A stretch of 64,000 nt of DNA from Loktanella sp. 5RATIMAR09 (GCF_001419985.1 NZ_LJAL01000004.1:186001-250000); one strand, 5' to 3'; positions 22,404 to 31,434 are shown, numbered from the stretch's first letter. The notes: a model not told the origin generated them from the letters alone. Program-made: numbers and translations.

Positions 22404-22877
22404 TTCAGTCTCCCGTGTTGCGACCCTTTGCTGGTGGGCCATACGTTTGGTGGTTGGCCACCTTAAATTAGCTGAACATGAAATGACCTACGTTCCAAGT
22501 CACATCGGCCCAGCCGGTTATTTGACGGCACTCCGCCATCTCTTTTTGCCTGACGCCCGAGCGTATGCTCAATTTGGCGCCAAGTCGCGTTTCAGCGAAA
22601 GAAATTCAAAGGCGCGCGTCAATGATGGAATCTCGATCTTTTTCATACGCTCGTTGACGATACGGCAACGGATAAGGCAATTTCTTGCATGCGTTTCATT
22701 GCCTTAGCTGACAACCACCTTCAGATTGCGTCGGCATTACGTTTATTTTGGCCTTAACTAAGCGTTCGAACTGGCCCTATTGAGATTGCACAGCCTGTAG
22801 GCACACTCTGAATATGAGAGGCAGGGACCAATGTGGATTCGTCCCGCCCCTACCTGCATTCTTTTGGAGCATCGGAT
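22404..22877. promoter_or_regulatory. Divergent tauA/tpa control region
   Basis: 474 bp without a gene. Contents: an inverted repeat TAAGGCAAT (22673-22681) and ATTGCCTTA (22698-22706); the TauR box pair at 22748-22780; and a possible tpa promoter with TTGCAC at 22786-22791 and GAATAT 18 bases later. The ribosome site GGAG at 22866-22869 serves the tpa ATG. The left part near tauA shows no recognisable site. Confidence 0.55.
22748..22780 (+). promoter_or_regulatory. TauR box pair upstream of tpa
   Basis: TTGGCCTTAA (22748-22757) and CTGGCCCTAT (22771-22780), starts 23 bp apart, match the CTGGACYTAA direct repeats I recall for TauR of Rhodobacter capsulatus. The pair ends 97 bp before the tpa ATG, the same spacing as in front of xsc. 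Confidence 0.75.
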
Positions 22878-24260
22878 ATGGACACGCTGAACTTCGCAAA
22901 TGATCCCGGAACCGTCATCGAGGCCGACCGGGCGCATGTGTGGCACCACCTCAGCCAGCACAAGCAATACGAGACGATTGATCCGCGCATCATCGTTGAA
23001 GGCAAGGGCCTGCGCCTGTGGGACATCAAGGGCAAAGAACATGTCGATGCGGTCTCTGGCGGCGTGTGGACTGTCAACGTAGGCTACGGGCGCGAACGGA
23101 TCGGCAAAGCGATCTCGGACGCCGTGACCAAGATGTGTTTCTTCGGCGGCTCTCTGGGCACAATCCCCGGCGCACAATTTGCCGAAATGCTGATCGACAA
23201 AATGCCCGGTCTGGACCGGGTCTACTATGCGAACTCCGGCTCTGAGGCGAACGAGAAAGCCTTCAAGATGGTGCGCCAGATCAGCCACAAACACTATGGC
23301 GGCAAGAAACAGAAAATCCTCTACCGCGAGCGCGATTACCACGGCTCGACCTTGGCGACTATGTCGGCCGGCGGCCAGGACGAGCGCAACGCCCAGTACG
23401 GCCCCTTTGCACCCGGATTTGTGCGCGTACCGCATTGTCTCGAATACCGCTCTCAGGATGGATCGGTGGGTGAGGAATATGGCGCGAAGGCCGCACAGGC
23501 AATTGAAGACGTGATTCTTGCGGAAGGTGCCGACACCATTGGCGCGCTCTGCCTTGAGCCGATCACTGCGGGCGGCGGTATCATCGTGCCACCCAAAGGC
23601 TATTGGGACCGTGTGCAGGAAATCTGCAAGAAATACGATATCCTGCTGCACATCGACGAAGTGGTCTGCGGCATTGGCCGCACCGGCACATGGTTCGGTT
23701 ATCAGCAGTTCGGCGTACAGCCCGACATCGTGACAATGGCCAAAGGGGTGGCGTCAGGCTACGCCGCCATTTCTTGCTGTGTCACCACAAACCGCGTGTT
23801 TGACATGTTCAAGGATGACACCGATCCGCTGGGCTACTTCCGCGATATCTCGACCTTCGGGGGGTGCACCGGCGGACCGGCTGCGGCCATCGAAAACATG
23901 AAGATCATCGAAGAAGAAGATCTGCGCGGCAATTCCGCCGTGATGGGCGAGCATCTGAAAGGCAACCTTCAGGCGTTGATGGAAAAGCACAAATGGATCG
24001 GTGATGTCCGCGGCATGGGGCTTTTTGCAGGCGCCGAACTGGTGCAGGACCGCACGACCAAAGAACCTGTGTCAGAAAAGCATGTGGGCGCGATCGTGGC
24101 CGACTGTATGGCGCAGGGCGTCATCATCGGGGCGACCAACCGGTCCGTGCCGGGCTATAACAACACGCTTGTGTTCGCACCGTCACTGATTGCGACAGCC
24201 GACGATCTGGACCATATCACCTCAGCCGTTGATGCGGCCATTACCCGCGTTCTGGGCTAG
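22878..24260 (+). CDS. tpa: Taurine:pyruvate aminotransferase
   Basis: A 460-residue class III PLP aminotransferase. It has YYANSGSEANEKAFK (phosphate binding), DYHGSTLATMS, HIDEVVCGIGRTG (the Asp contacting the pyridine N), and the catalytic Lys in TMAKGVASGYAAIS. Its start MDTLNFANDPGTVIEADR and its place before tauR and xsc mark it as Tpa, which converts taurine and pyruvate to sulfoacetaldehyde and alanine. The ATG at 22878 has GGAG at 22866-22869. Expression should be activated by TauR through the upstream box pair. Confidence 0.96.
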   Translation: MDTLNFANDPGTVIEADRAHVWHHLSQHKQYETIDPRIIVEGKGLRLWDIKGKEHVDAVSGGVWTVNVGYGRERIGKAISDAVTKMCFFGGSLGTIPGAQFAEMLIDKMPGLDRVYYANSGSEANEKAFKMVRQISHKHYGGKKQKILYRERDYHGSTLATMSAGGQDERNAQYGPFAPGFVRVPHCLEYRSQDGSVGEEYGAKAAQAIEDVILAEGADTIGALCLEPITAGGGIIVPPKGYWDRVQEICKKYDILLHIDEVVCGIGRTGTWFGYQQFGVQPDIVTMAKGVASGYAAISCCVTTNRVFDMFKDDTDPLGYFRDISTFGGCTGGPAAAIENMKIIEEEDLRGNSAVMGEHLKGNLQALMEKHKWIGDVRGMGLFAGAELVQDRTTKEPVSEKHVGAIVADCMAQGVIIGATNRSVPGYNNTLVFAPSLIATADDLDHITSAVDAAITRVLG

Positions 24261-24393
24261 ACAGATCCGGTGCAGGGACAGTCTGTTCCTGCACCAACCC
24301 GACCTGTGGCGCCTGAAGTGTCTTCGAGGTTGCATAGGTCGCAAAGCACAGCGTGCCCAAAACAACCAGAAATCCGATCTGCAGCAGCTTCAT
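24241..24393 (-). CDS. 50-residue membrane/secreted small protein, candidate TauR target
   Basis: A small frame between tpa and tauR on the opposite strand. It starts MKLLQIGFLVVLGTLCFATY, a signal peptide or single membrane helix, followed by a short polar tail ending in SSPERG. The ATG at 24393 has GGGAG seven bases upstream (another ATG at 24399 is too close to it). The stop lies inside the tpa 3' end, a 20-bp overlap. A reversed TauR box pair ends 99 bp upstream, matching the 94-97 bp distance at xsc and tpa. I do not know a named family; it could be a small transporter accessory or export component for sulfonate metabolism. Confidence 0.5.
   Translation of the reverse strand: MKLLQIGFLVVLGTLCFATYATSKTLQAPQVGLVQEQTVPAPDLSSPERG
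24269..24295 (+). terminator. Hairpin after tpa
   Basis: GGTGCAGGGACA (24269-24280) pairs with TGTTCCTGCACC (24284-24295), a 12-bp stem with one wobble pair and a 3-base loop, starting eight bases after the tpa stop. No strong U tract follows. It lies within the coding region of the small opposite-strand gene. Confidence 0.6.
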
Positions 24394-24492
24394 AGCCATT
24401 CTCCCGATTGCGCTCTTTGTGATACGCACCGGCTTTGGGTTTCCGGCGCATGCGATGCAAAATTCACAAGCGGCACTTGCCGCCGGCACAAA

Positions 24493-24525
24493 ATAAGTCC
24501 AGTCTGGGCCGCAACCTAAGGCCAG
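24493..24525 (-). promoter_or_regulatory. Reverse-oriented TauR box pair between small gene and tauR
   Basis: On the minus strand CTGGCCTTAG (24525-24516) and CTGGACTTAT (24502-24493) lie 23 bp apart. They point toward the small gene at 24241-24393. One box ends only three bases before the tauR ATG, so binding should also block tauR translation or transcription and give negative autoregulation. Confidence 0.72.
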
Positions 24526-24528
24526 ACC

Positions 24529-25989
24529 ATGTCTTTATCCGTCGAAACTTTCTTTCTTGATCCTTCCGCGGAAGGCACCCTGCAGGCACGCATCCAGCAA
24601 ATGGTCGCGCAGGGTATTCTTGCGGGCCGTATCCGTCCGGGTGAGCGGCTGCCGTCGTCGCGCAAGATGGCAGCGCATTTGGGTGTCAGCCGGATCACCG
24701 TGACGCTGGCCTATACCGAACTGGTCGCCGATGATTATCTGACTTCACGCGGGCGGTCCGGCTATTTTGTGTCCGACAATGCCCCCGAACCACCCGCTTT
24801 TCCGGCCCAGCGTGCGAACGTCGGCACCGTGGACTGGACACGCACCATCGGCCAGCGGTTCACGCCCGGCCTGAGCATGGACAAACCCGCTGACTGGGCC
24901 GACTACCGGTATCAGTTCATCTATGGGCAGACCGATAAAACACTCTTTGACAGCGCCAACTGGCGGCTCTGCGCGTTGCGGGCGCTGGGGATGCGGGATT
25001 TCAGTGCGCTCACCTCGGATTACTTTGATGGCGACGACCCGCAACTGGTCGATTTTATCGCGCGCCAAACGTTGCCAAGGCGTGGCATCCTCGCCAACCC
25101 GGATGAGATTCTTGTGACAATGGGCGCCCAAAACGCGCTCTGGCTATCGGCGCAGGTTTTGCTGAACAGCCGCAGGCGTGCAGCAATCGAAGACCCTTGC
25201 TATCCCGCACTGCGCACGATCCTGACGCAATCACGCTGCCAACTGAGCATTGTTCCCGTTGATCAGGACGGATTGCCGCCCGATGATCTGCCCGTTGACA
25301 CAGATGTGGTTTTCACCACCCCCAGCCACCAGTGCCCAACCGCCGCAACCATGCCGCTGGACCGGCGCAATGCGCTGCTGGAGAAAGCCGAAGCCGAGGA
25401 TTTCGTTATCGTCGAGGACGACTACGAATTCGAGATGTCCTTTCTCAAGTCGCCATCACCGTCACTCAAGTCACTGGACAAGAACGGGCGCGTGATCTAC
25501 GTCGGTTCGTTTTCAAAGTCCCTGTTTCCGGGGTTGCGGCTTGGCTATCTGGTTGGTCCCGCCCCTTTCATCCGCGAAGCCCGCGCCCTGCGCGCCACGG
25601 TCCTGCGCCATCCGCCCGGTCATATACAACGTACCGTCAGTTATTATTTGTCCTTGGGGCATTATGACGCGCTGATCCGCCGGATGAGCAAGACCTACCA
25701 TGAACGGCGGCAATTGCTGGTTCGCGCACTTGATCAGCACGGGCTGACCATTGCCGGACAAGGAACATATGGCGGATCATCCGTTTGGCTCAAGACACCA
25801 TCGGGCATTGATACCACGGTGCTGGCCGAGACCCTAAGAGCGGATAGTGTTCTGGTCGAACCCGGTGCACCCTTCTTTGCAGGTGAAACACCACCGACCG
25901 AATATTTGCGGCTTGCCTACTCATCAATCCCTGCGGCACGTATCCCAGAGGGTATCAACCTGATCGCCAAGGCAATCCAGAAATACTGA
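24529..25989 (+). CDS. tauR: Taurine-responsive MocR/GntR regulator
   Basis: A 486-residue MocR-type regulator. Residues 15-85 are a GntR winged helix (LQARIQQMVAQGILAGRIRPG, LPSSRKMAAHLGVSRITVTLAY). Residues 130-486 are an aminotransferase-like domain with the PLP lysine in VYVGSFSKSLFPGLRLGY (seen here as IYVGSFSKSLFPGLRLG) and the Asp of VEDDYEFEM. MocR proteins sense amines through PLP; TauR activates tpa and related genes in response to taurine. It stands between tpa and xsc, with box pairs before each. No ribosome site is apparent because a TauR box overlaps that position. Confidence 0.95.
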   Translation: MSLSVETFFLDPSAEGTLQARIQQMVAQGILAGRIRPGERLPSSRKMAAHLGVSRITVTLAYTELVADDYLTSRGRSGYFVSDNAPEPPAFPAQRANVGTVDWTRTIGQRFTPGLSMDKPADWADYRYQFIYGQTDKTLFDSANWRLCALRALGMRDFSALTSDYFDGDDPQLVDFIARQTLPRRGILANPDEILVTMGAQNALWLSAQVLLNSRRRAAIEDPCYPALRTILTQSRCQLSIVPVDQDGLPPDDLPVDTDVVFTTPSHQCPTAATMPLDRRNALLEKAEAEDFVIVEDDYEFEMSFLKSPSPSLKSLDKNGRVIYVGSFSKSLFPGLRLGYLVGPAPFIREARALRATVLRHPPGHIQRTVSYYLSLGHYDALIRRMSKTYHERRQLLVRALDQHGLTIAGQGTYGGSSVWLKTPSGIDTTVLAETLRADSVLVEPGAPFFAGETPPTEYLRLAYSSIPAARIPEGINLIAKAIQKY

Positions 25990-25990
25990 T

Positions 25991-26013
25991 TTTTGAGACT
26001 TGGTGTCTCAAAA
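25991..26013. terminator. tauR terminator
   Basis: TTTTGAGAC (25991-25999) and GTCTCAAAA (26005-26013) form a 9-bp stem starting right after the tauR stop. A/T runs flank both sides, so it may work in both directions. Confidence 0.75.
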
Positions 26014-26022
26014 TAATTTGCT

Positions 26023-26055
26023 CTGGCCTTAAGAACGCTACCCAACTGGACCTAA
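26023..26055 (+). promoter_or_regulatory. TauR box pair upstream of xsc
   Basis: CTGGCCTTAA (26023-26032) and CTGGACCTAA (26046-26055) are the best two matches in the window, 23 bp apart. The pair ends 94 bp before the xsc ATG at 26150 and should drive the long xsc-soeC transcript. Confidence 0.8.
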
Positions 26056-26149
26056 CGCCCATGCCGTGCAGAACCTAATGTCAAGAAAGCGAAACTGGGG
26101 GGATTCTGCGCTCCCAATTTCTTTGGAATCTAGGGAAGGACCCACCGCC

Positions 26150-27922
26150 ATGAAAATGACCACTGAAGAAGCATTCGTCAAAACGCTCCAGGCACATGGC
26201 ATTCGCCACGCCTTCGGGATCATCGGGTCTGCGATGATGCCAATCTCTGATATTTTTCCGGCCGCCGGCATCACATTCTGGGACTGCGCGCATGAAGGCT
26301 CAGCCGGTATGATGGCTGACGGTTACACACGCGCCACAGGCGAAATGTCGATGATGATCGCCCAGAACGGCCCCGGCATCACCAACTTTGTGACTGCCGT
26401 TAAGACCGCCTATTGGAACCACACACCTTGCCTGCTGGTCACGCCGCAAGCCGCAAACAAGACCATCGGTCAGGGCGGTTTCCAGGAAATGGAACAGATG
26501 AACCTGTTCAAGGACTGTGTGGCCTATCAGGAAGAAGTCCGTGATCCGTCGCGCATCTGCGAGGTTCTGGCCCGCGTGATCGCCAAGGCCAAGCGTCTGT
26601 CCGGCCCGACCCAGATCAACATCCCGCGCGACTTCTGGACCCAAGTGATCGACATCGAAATCCCCGAGCCTGTCGAGTTTGAATCCAGCCCCGGTGGTGA
26701 ATCATCCATCGCGAAAGCCGCCGAGCTTTTGTCCACTGCCAAATTCCCTGTCATCCTGAACGGTGCGGGCGTTGTTCTGGCCGAAGGCGGCATCGAAGCC
26801 TCCAAGGTTCTGGCCGAAGCGCTCGACGCACCTGTCTGCGTGGGCTACCAGCACAACGACGCGTTCCCCGGCAACCACCCGCTGTTTGCAGGTCCGCTGG
26901 GCTACAACGGTTCAAAAGCGGGCATGGAGCTGATCAGCAAGGCTGACGTGGTTCTGGCCCTTGGCACACGCCTCAACCCCTTCTCAACCCTGCCCGGCTA
27001 TGGCATCGACTATTGGCCCAAGGATGCGAAGGTCATTCAGGTTGACCTCAACCCTGACCGCATCGGTCTGACCAAAAAAGTCACTGTCGGCATCGTCGGT
27101 GACGCAGCCAAGGTTGCCAAAGGCATCACAGCGCATCTTGCAGACACAGCAGGCGACGCAGGCCGTGACGCGCGCAAGGCGATGATCGCACAGACCAAAT
27201 CGGCCTGGGCGCAGGAACTGTCCAGCCTCGACCACGAGCAGGACGATCCCGGCACAACATGGAACGAGCGTGCGCGGCAGGCCCGCCCTGACTGGATGTC
27301 ACCGCGTCAGGCGTGGCGCGCCATTCAAGCGGCAATGCCGGAAAATGCGATCATTTCGTCAGATATCGGCAACAACTGCGCGATTGGTAATGCCTACCCA
27401 AGCTTCCCGACCGGTCGCAAATATCTTGCACCCGGCCTCTTTGGTCCGTGCGGCTACGGCCTGCCTTCCATCGTGGGTGCGAAAATCGGCCAGCCTGATG
27501 TGCCTGTGATCGGCTTTGCCGGCGACGGCGCATTCGGTATCGCAGTCAACGAGCTCACAGCGATTGGCCGTGAAGAATGGCCTGCCATCACGCAGATCGT
27601 CTTCCGCAACTACCAGTGGGGCGCGGAAAAGCGCAACTCGACCCTGTGGTTTGACGACAACTTCGTCGGCACCGAACTGGACATGAAAGTGTCCTATGCA
27701 GGCATCGCGCAGGCCTGCGGCCTGATCGGGGTGCAAGCCAAGACGATGGAAGAGCTGACAGCGCTGTTGAACCAGGCGATCAAAGACCAGATGGAAAACA
27801 ACAAAACCACGCTGATCGAAGTGATCCTGAATCAGGAACTGGGTGAACCTTTCCGCCGCGACGCCATGAAGAAGCCTGTCAAAGTGGCCGGCATCTCTGC
27901 GTCCGACATGGCAGCTGAATAG
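26150..27922 (+). CDS. xsc: Sulfoacetaldehyde acetyltransferase
   Basis: A 590-residue thiamine-diphosphate enzyme. It starts MKMTTEEAFVKTLQAHGI, has the catalytic Glu in WDCAHEGSAGMMADGYTRATG, and the ThDP/Mg motif GDGAFGIAVNELTAIGREEWPAITQIVFRN in the C-terminal part (seen as AGDGAFG and FRNYQWGAEKRN). Xsc splits sulfoacetaldehyde with phosphate to acetyl phosphate and sulfite. The family-specific N-terminus and position after tpa and tauR make the call firm. The frame extends upstream to 26066 but the AAGGA before 26150 and the conserved start favour 26150. Confidence 0.98.
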   Translation: MKMTTEEAFVKTLQAHGIRHAFGIIGSAMMPISDIFPAAGITFWDCAHEGSAGMMADGYTRATGEMSMMIAQNGPGITNFVTAVKTAYWNHTPCLLVTPQAANKTIGQGGFQEMEQMNLFKDCVAYQEEVRDPSRICEVLARVIAKAKRLSGPTQINIPRDFWTQVIDIEIPEPVEFESSPGGESSIAKAAELLSTAKFPVILNGAGVVLAEGGIEASKVLAEALDAPVCVGYQHNDAFPGNHPLFAGPLGYNGSKAGMELISKADVVLALGTRLNPFSTLPGYGIDYWPKDAKVIQVDLNPDRIGLTKKVTVGIVGDAAKVAKGITAHLADTAGDAGRDARKAMIAQTKSAWAQELSSLDHEQDDPGTTWNERARQARPDWMSPRQAWRAIQAAMPENAIISSDIGNNCAIGNAYPSFPTGRKYLAPGLFGPCGYGLPSIVGAKIGQPDVPVIGFAGDGAFGIAVNELTAIGREEWPAITQIVFRNYQWGAEKRNSTLWFDDNFVGTELDMKVSYAGIAQACGLIGVQAKTMEELTALLNQAIKDQMENNKTTLIEVILNQELGEPFRRDAMKKPVKVAGISASDMAAE

Positions 27923-27924
27923 GT

Positions 27925-28671
27925 TTGCCATTCGACCTTGGCCCCGGCACAGCGGCGGCCCTTGCAATTGCTTTGCTGGGGGCCGCCTTTGTCCGGGGCT
28001 ATTCGGGTTTCGGGTTCTCGGCGATCTTTATCGCTTTTGCAGCCCTCGTCACAAACCCGCTTCCTTTGATCCCGGTGGTCTTTGCATGCGAAATCTTGAT
28101 GACAGTCTTTCAGGCCCGCGGCATCCGCGGGCACGTGGACTGGCGCCGCGTTCTCTACATGCTTTGTGGGGCCGCGATTGCACTGCCGTTTTCGGTCGCG
28201 GTCATGCTGTCGGTGGGCGCGGATACCGCGCGGATCGTGATCTCGTCGATTATTCTGGTGATGTCACTTGTGCTGCTGTCGGGCTGGACATTGCAGCAGC
28301 GGATCGGGGCATTGGGGCACGGCGGGGTCGGTCTAATCTCGGGGGCGTGCAACAGCGCGGGCATCGGCGGTTTACCCGTCGCAGCCTTCATGTCCGCGCA
28401 ACCGATGCACGCTGCAGCCTTTCGGGCCACGATGATTGTCTACCTCACAGGGCTCGACATCATCACCTTGCCACTTTTGTGGGCAGGCGGATTGGTCAGC
28501 TGGGATACCGCCATTGGCCTTGTCATGGCCTTTCCCTTGCTGGGTTTGGGTGTGTGGCTGGGTGGGCGTCAATTTCTTTCCGCTTCCCCTTCGACATTCC
28601 GGCGCTTTGCGGTGATGCTACTGATGACGCTCTCGGTTCTGGGGCTCTTGCGCGCATTGAAAGGCATGTAA
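27925..28671 (+). CDS. TauE/SafE-family anion exporter (first copy)
   Basis: A 248-residue protein with about seven to eight membrane helices and the TauE/SafE repeats: FVRGYSGFGFSAIFIA near residue 25 and GACNSAGIGGLPVAAF near residue 140. Members export sulfite or sulfoacetate, or import sulfonates. TTG at 27925 follows the xsc stop by two bases, so it is tightly coupled. In a taurine operon it most probably removes sulfite. The existence of a second copy at 30670-31434 suggests a division of labour that the sequence does not show. Confidence 0.85.
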   Translation: MPFDLGPGTAAALAIALLGAAFVRGYSGFGFSAIFIAFAALVTNPLPLIPVVFACEILMTVFQARGIRGHVDWRRVLYMLCGAAIALPFSVAVMLSVGADTARIVISSIILVMSLVLLSGWTLQQRIGALGHGGVGLISGACNSAGIGGLPVAAFMSAQPMHAAAFRATMIVYLTGLDIITLPLLWAGGLVSWDTAIGLVMAFPLLGLGVWLGGRQFLSASPSTFRRFAVMLLMTLSVLGLLRALKGM

Positions 28672-28672
28672 A

Positions 28673-29608
28673 ATGACATCACCCTTCCTTTCCACCCGTG
28701 AGGCACAGGCGCCGGCAGATTTGATTGCCCTCGCCCAGAGCTTTGGCGCACCTCGCGTCGCCATTGCACGTGCGGGTTCGCCGCTGCCGATGGAAGCCGC
28801 CGAAGACGCGACCAAGGCTGGCATTATGATCCCCGTCTTTGTCGGTGAGGCCGACATGATCCGCGCCGAAGCGGCCAAGTTGGACTGGGATATTTCGGGC
28901 TATGCCCTGCACGACACCACAGGCGAGGAAGAGGCAGGCCGCACCGCCGCCGCCTTGTGTGGCGCAGGCCAGGCTGATGTCCTGATGAAAGGGCAGTTGC
29001 ACACTGATGTCTTTATGAAGACCGCCGTTGCCCGCGATGCGGGGCTGCGTACGGGCCAACGCTTTGTGCATATCTTCCACATTTCCCACCCCGATGGCGG
29101 CAGGCCGATCCTGATCTCGGACGCCGCTGTCAACGTGATTCCCGACATCAAGACCCGTCAGTCGTCGATTATCGAAGTCAGGAAACTGCTGAACAGACTG
29201 GGCAATGACCGCCCCAAAATTGCGATCCTTTCAGCGACCGAAAGCGCCATTCCCTCCGTTCCCTCGTCAATGGAGGCCAAAGAACTGGCCGACTGGGCAC
29301 GCGCAGAGGTTGCCGGCATTGATGTGTCTGGCCCGCTGGCCTTTGACCTGATCATGTCGCCCCAAGCGGCCGCGACCAAGAAGCTGACGGATGATCCAGT
29401 CGCGGGCCATGCCGATGCAATCATTGTGCCCGATATCGTATCCGGCAACGCACTGTTCAAAGCTTTTGTCTATCTGACCGGCGGTTGTGCTGCGGGGATT
29501 GTCACTGGTGCGAAAGTGCCGATCCTGCTGACGTCACGCGCCGACCCGCCTGCGGCCCGTATCGCCTCTGCCGCCTTGGCCGCCATCAGCTGTGGGTTGC
29601 CAAAGTGA
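28673..29608 (+). CDS. pta: Phosphate acetyltransferase
   Basis: A 311-residue short-type Pta (phosphate acetyl/butyryl transferase). It shows GQADVLMKGQLHTDVFMKTAV and RFVHIFHISHPD in the middle, and near the end the characteristic DAIIVPDIVSGNALFKAFVYL. It makes acetyl-CoA from the acetyl phosphate released by Xsc. It lacks the N-terminal regulatory domain of the large Pta. It begins one base after the tauE-like gene and overlaps ackA by the shared TGA/GTG bases. Confidence 0.95.
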   Translation: MTSPFLSTREAQAPADLIALAQSFGAPRVAIARAGSPLPMEAAEDATKAGIMIPVFVGEADMIRAEAAKLDWDISGYALHDTTGEEEAGRTAAALCGAGQADVLMKGQLHTDVFMKTAVARDAGLRTGQRFVHIFHISHPDGGRPILISDAAVNVIPDIKTRQSSIIEVRKLLNRLGNDRPKIAILSATESAIPSVPSSMEAKELADWARAEVAGIDVSGPLAFDLIMSPQAAATKKLTDDPVAGHADAIIVPDIVSGNALFKAFVYLTGGCAAGIVTGAKVPILLTSRADPPAARIASAALAAISCGLPK

Positions 29609-30669
29609 TCCTTGTTCTGAACGCTGGCTCCTCCTCGCTCAAGATCGAGGTCTTTGACGAAGCGTTGCGCTCGGTCATCTCTGGCCGCGTGACGAACCTT
29701 GGGACAACGGGCGAATTGCGGTTGGGTGATAAAACACGTGCGGTCGAGGCACGCGATCACGCACAAGCACTTGATATGATGCTGGCAGCCTTGCGCGAAG
29801 CAGGCTATCCGCTAACGGCATTTGCTGCCGCCGCCCACCGCATCGTCCACGGCGGCGCTGTGATGACAGCGCCCGCGCGCCTGCGCCCACCGGTGATCGC
29901 AACCATCGAAAGCGTCATCCCGCTAGCCCCTTTGCACAACCCCAACAACCTTGCGGGTGTCTATGCCCTGCAGAAACTGGCCCCCGATCTGCCGCAATAC
30001 TGCAGCTTCGGAACGGCGTTCCACGCGACCAACCCAGAGGTCGCCACACGCTATGCCATCCCGCAAGTGCATCACGATGCGGGCATCCGCCGCTACGGGT
30101 TTCACGGGTTGTCCTATGCCAATATGGTTGCCGAATTCGGCGACACATTGCCCGATCACCTGCTGGCCTTTCATCTGGGTAATGGCGCAAGCCTTTGCGC
30201 AATTCACAAAGGCAAATCCATCGCCACTTCGATGGGGTATTCGCCGCTTTCGGGGCTGACGATGGGCACCCGGTCTGGCGATATTGATGGTGCGGCGGTG
30301 CTGCGCATGTCCAAATCACTTGGCGAAGATGAAACAGACCGGATGCTCAACAAAACCTCTGGTTTGCAGGCACTTGCTGGTGAAAACAACATGAAGACGC
30401 TGCTTGAGCGCACCGACGATGCCGCCAAATTCGCGGTTGAGCATTTTTGCTATTGGGCCGCGCGCCACGCGGGATCGGCCATTGTCGCGATGGGCGGGCT
30501 TGATGCCGTCGCCTTCACTGGTGGTATTGGCGAAAACGCGGGCCCTGTGCGCGACAGAATCATGGAATTGCTGGCCTGCTTTGGGACCGTTCCGGTCCAT
30601 GTGATCGTCGCAGATGAAGAAAAACAAATTGCCCGCGATGCGCTGGCGCTGATTGCACAGGGGCGCTGA
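29605..30669 (+). CDS. ackA: Acetate kinase
   Basis: A 354-residue acetokinase, somewhat short of the usual 390-400. The GTG at 29605 overlaps the pta stop and gives the family start ILVLNAGSSSLK. Further motifs are HRIVHGG, the His of YGFHGLSY, and HLGNGASLCAI, then GLTMGTRSGDIDGA and FTGGIGENAGPVRDRI. It converts acetyl phosphate and ADP to acetate and ATP. Its presence beside pta means that acetyl phosphate from Xsc can feed either acetyl-CoA or substrate-level ATP; most taurine operons I know have only pta. Confidence 0.96.
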   Translation: MILVLNAGSSSLKIEVFDEALRSVISGRVTNLGTTGELRLGDKTRAVEARDHAQALDMMLAALREAGYPLTAFAAAAHRIVHGGAVMTAPARLRPPVIATIESVIPLAPLHNPNNLAGVYALQKLAPDLPQYCSFGTAFHATNPEVATRYAIPQVHHDAGIRRYGFHGLSYANMVAEFGDTLPDHLLAFHLGNGASLCAIHKGKSIATSMGYSPLSGLTMGTRSGDIDGAAVLRMSKSLGEDETDRMLNKTSGLQALAGENNMKTLLERTDDAAKFAVEHFCYWAARHAGSAIVAMGGLDAVAFTGGIGENAGPVRDRIMELLACFGTVPVHVIVADEEKQIARDALALIAQGR

Positions 30670-31434
30670 ATGATCGAAGCCCTGCTCACAACGCTTGATC
30701 TGACCGGACGGGAATTCCTGATCCTGACCGTGATCGTGATCGTGGCAGGCATCGTGCGGGGATTTTCCGGCTTTGCGCTCTCGGCTGTTGTCATGGCCAG
30801 CGCGGTAATTATCCTGCCACCCGTACAACTCATCCCGATTTGCTGGTGGCTTGAAATGACCGCCTCGGTGCTAATGGCCAAAGGCGGGTGGCAACAGGCC
30901 GACCGTGGGATCGTGATGGGCTTGGTAATCGGCTCCACCATTGGTGTGCCTTTTGGATTGCTTTTGACAACATCCATTTCGGTAGAAGCCAGCAAATTGG
31001 TCGCGCTGACGCTGATTATCGCGCTGGCACTCACCCAGTTGGCCAAGATCCGGCTGTCCTTTCTGGCAACCAAAGCGGGGCTCTATGGATCGGGCATTGC
31101 CGCTGGTGTCGTGACCGGCCTTGCAAGCGTGGGCGGCATGGTAATCGCAGTTTATGTTTTATCGCAGGATGCCCCCGCCGCCAAAATGCGTGCGGCCCTC
31201 GTGCTCTTTTTATTCGTCAGCTCGCTCACATCGCTCATTATGCTGCTCTGGTTTGGCGTGATGAACAGCACCGCCGCCGCGCGCGGGCTCAGCCTTGCGA
31301 TCCCGACAACGGTTGGTGTGTTCCTCGGTCAACGCCTGTTCACGCCGCGTTTTGCCCCCTACTATCGCCCTGCCTGCCTGTCATTGCTTTGCGCTTTGGC
31401 AGGTGCCGCCCTCGTCCGCACCCAACTCGCTTGA
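30670..31434 (+). CDS. TauE/SafE-family anion exporter (second copy)
   Basis: A 254-residue membrane protein beginning on the base after the ackA stop. It has the family pattern GIVRGFSGFALSAVVMASAVI near residue 30 and GSGIAAGVVTGLASVGGMVIAVYVL in the second half. It is clearly diverged from the copy at 27925-28671. Given the following soeABC genes, sulfite or another sulfonate-derived anion is the likely substrate. Confidence 0.85.
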   Translation: MIEALLTTLDLTGREFLILTVIVIVAGIVRGFSGFALSAVVMASAVIILPPVQLIPICWWLEMTASVLMAKGGWQQADRGIVMGLVIGSTIGVPFGLLLTTSISVEASKLVALTLIIALALTQLAKIRLSFLATKAGLYGSGIAAGVVTGLASVGGMVIAVYVLSQDAPAAKMRAALVLFLFVSSLTSLIMLLWFGVMNSTAAARGLSLAIPTTVGVFLGQRLFTPRFAPYYRPACLSLLCALAGAALVRTQLA

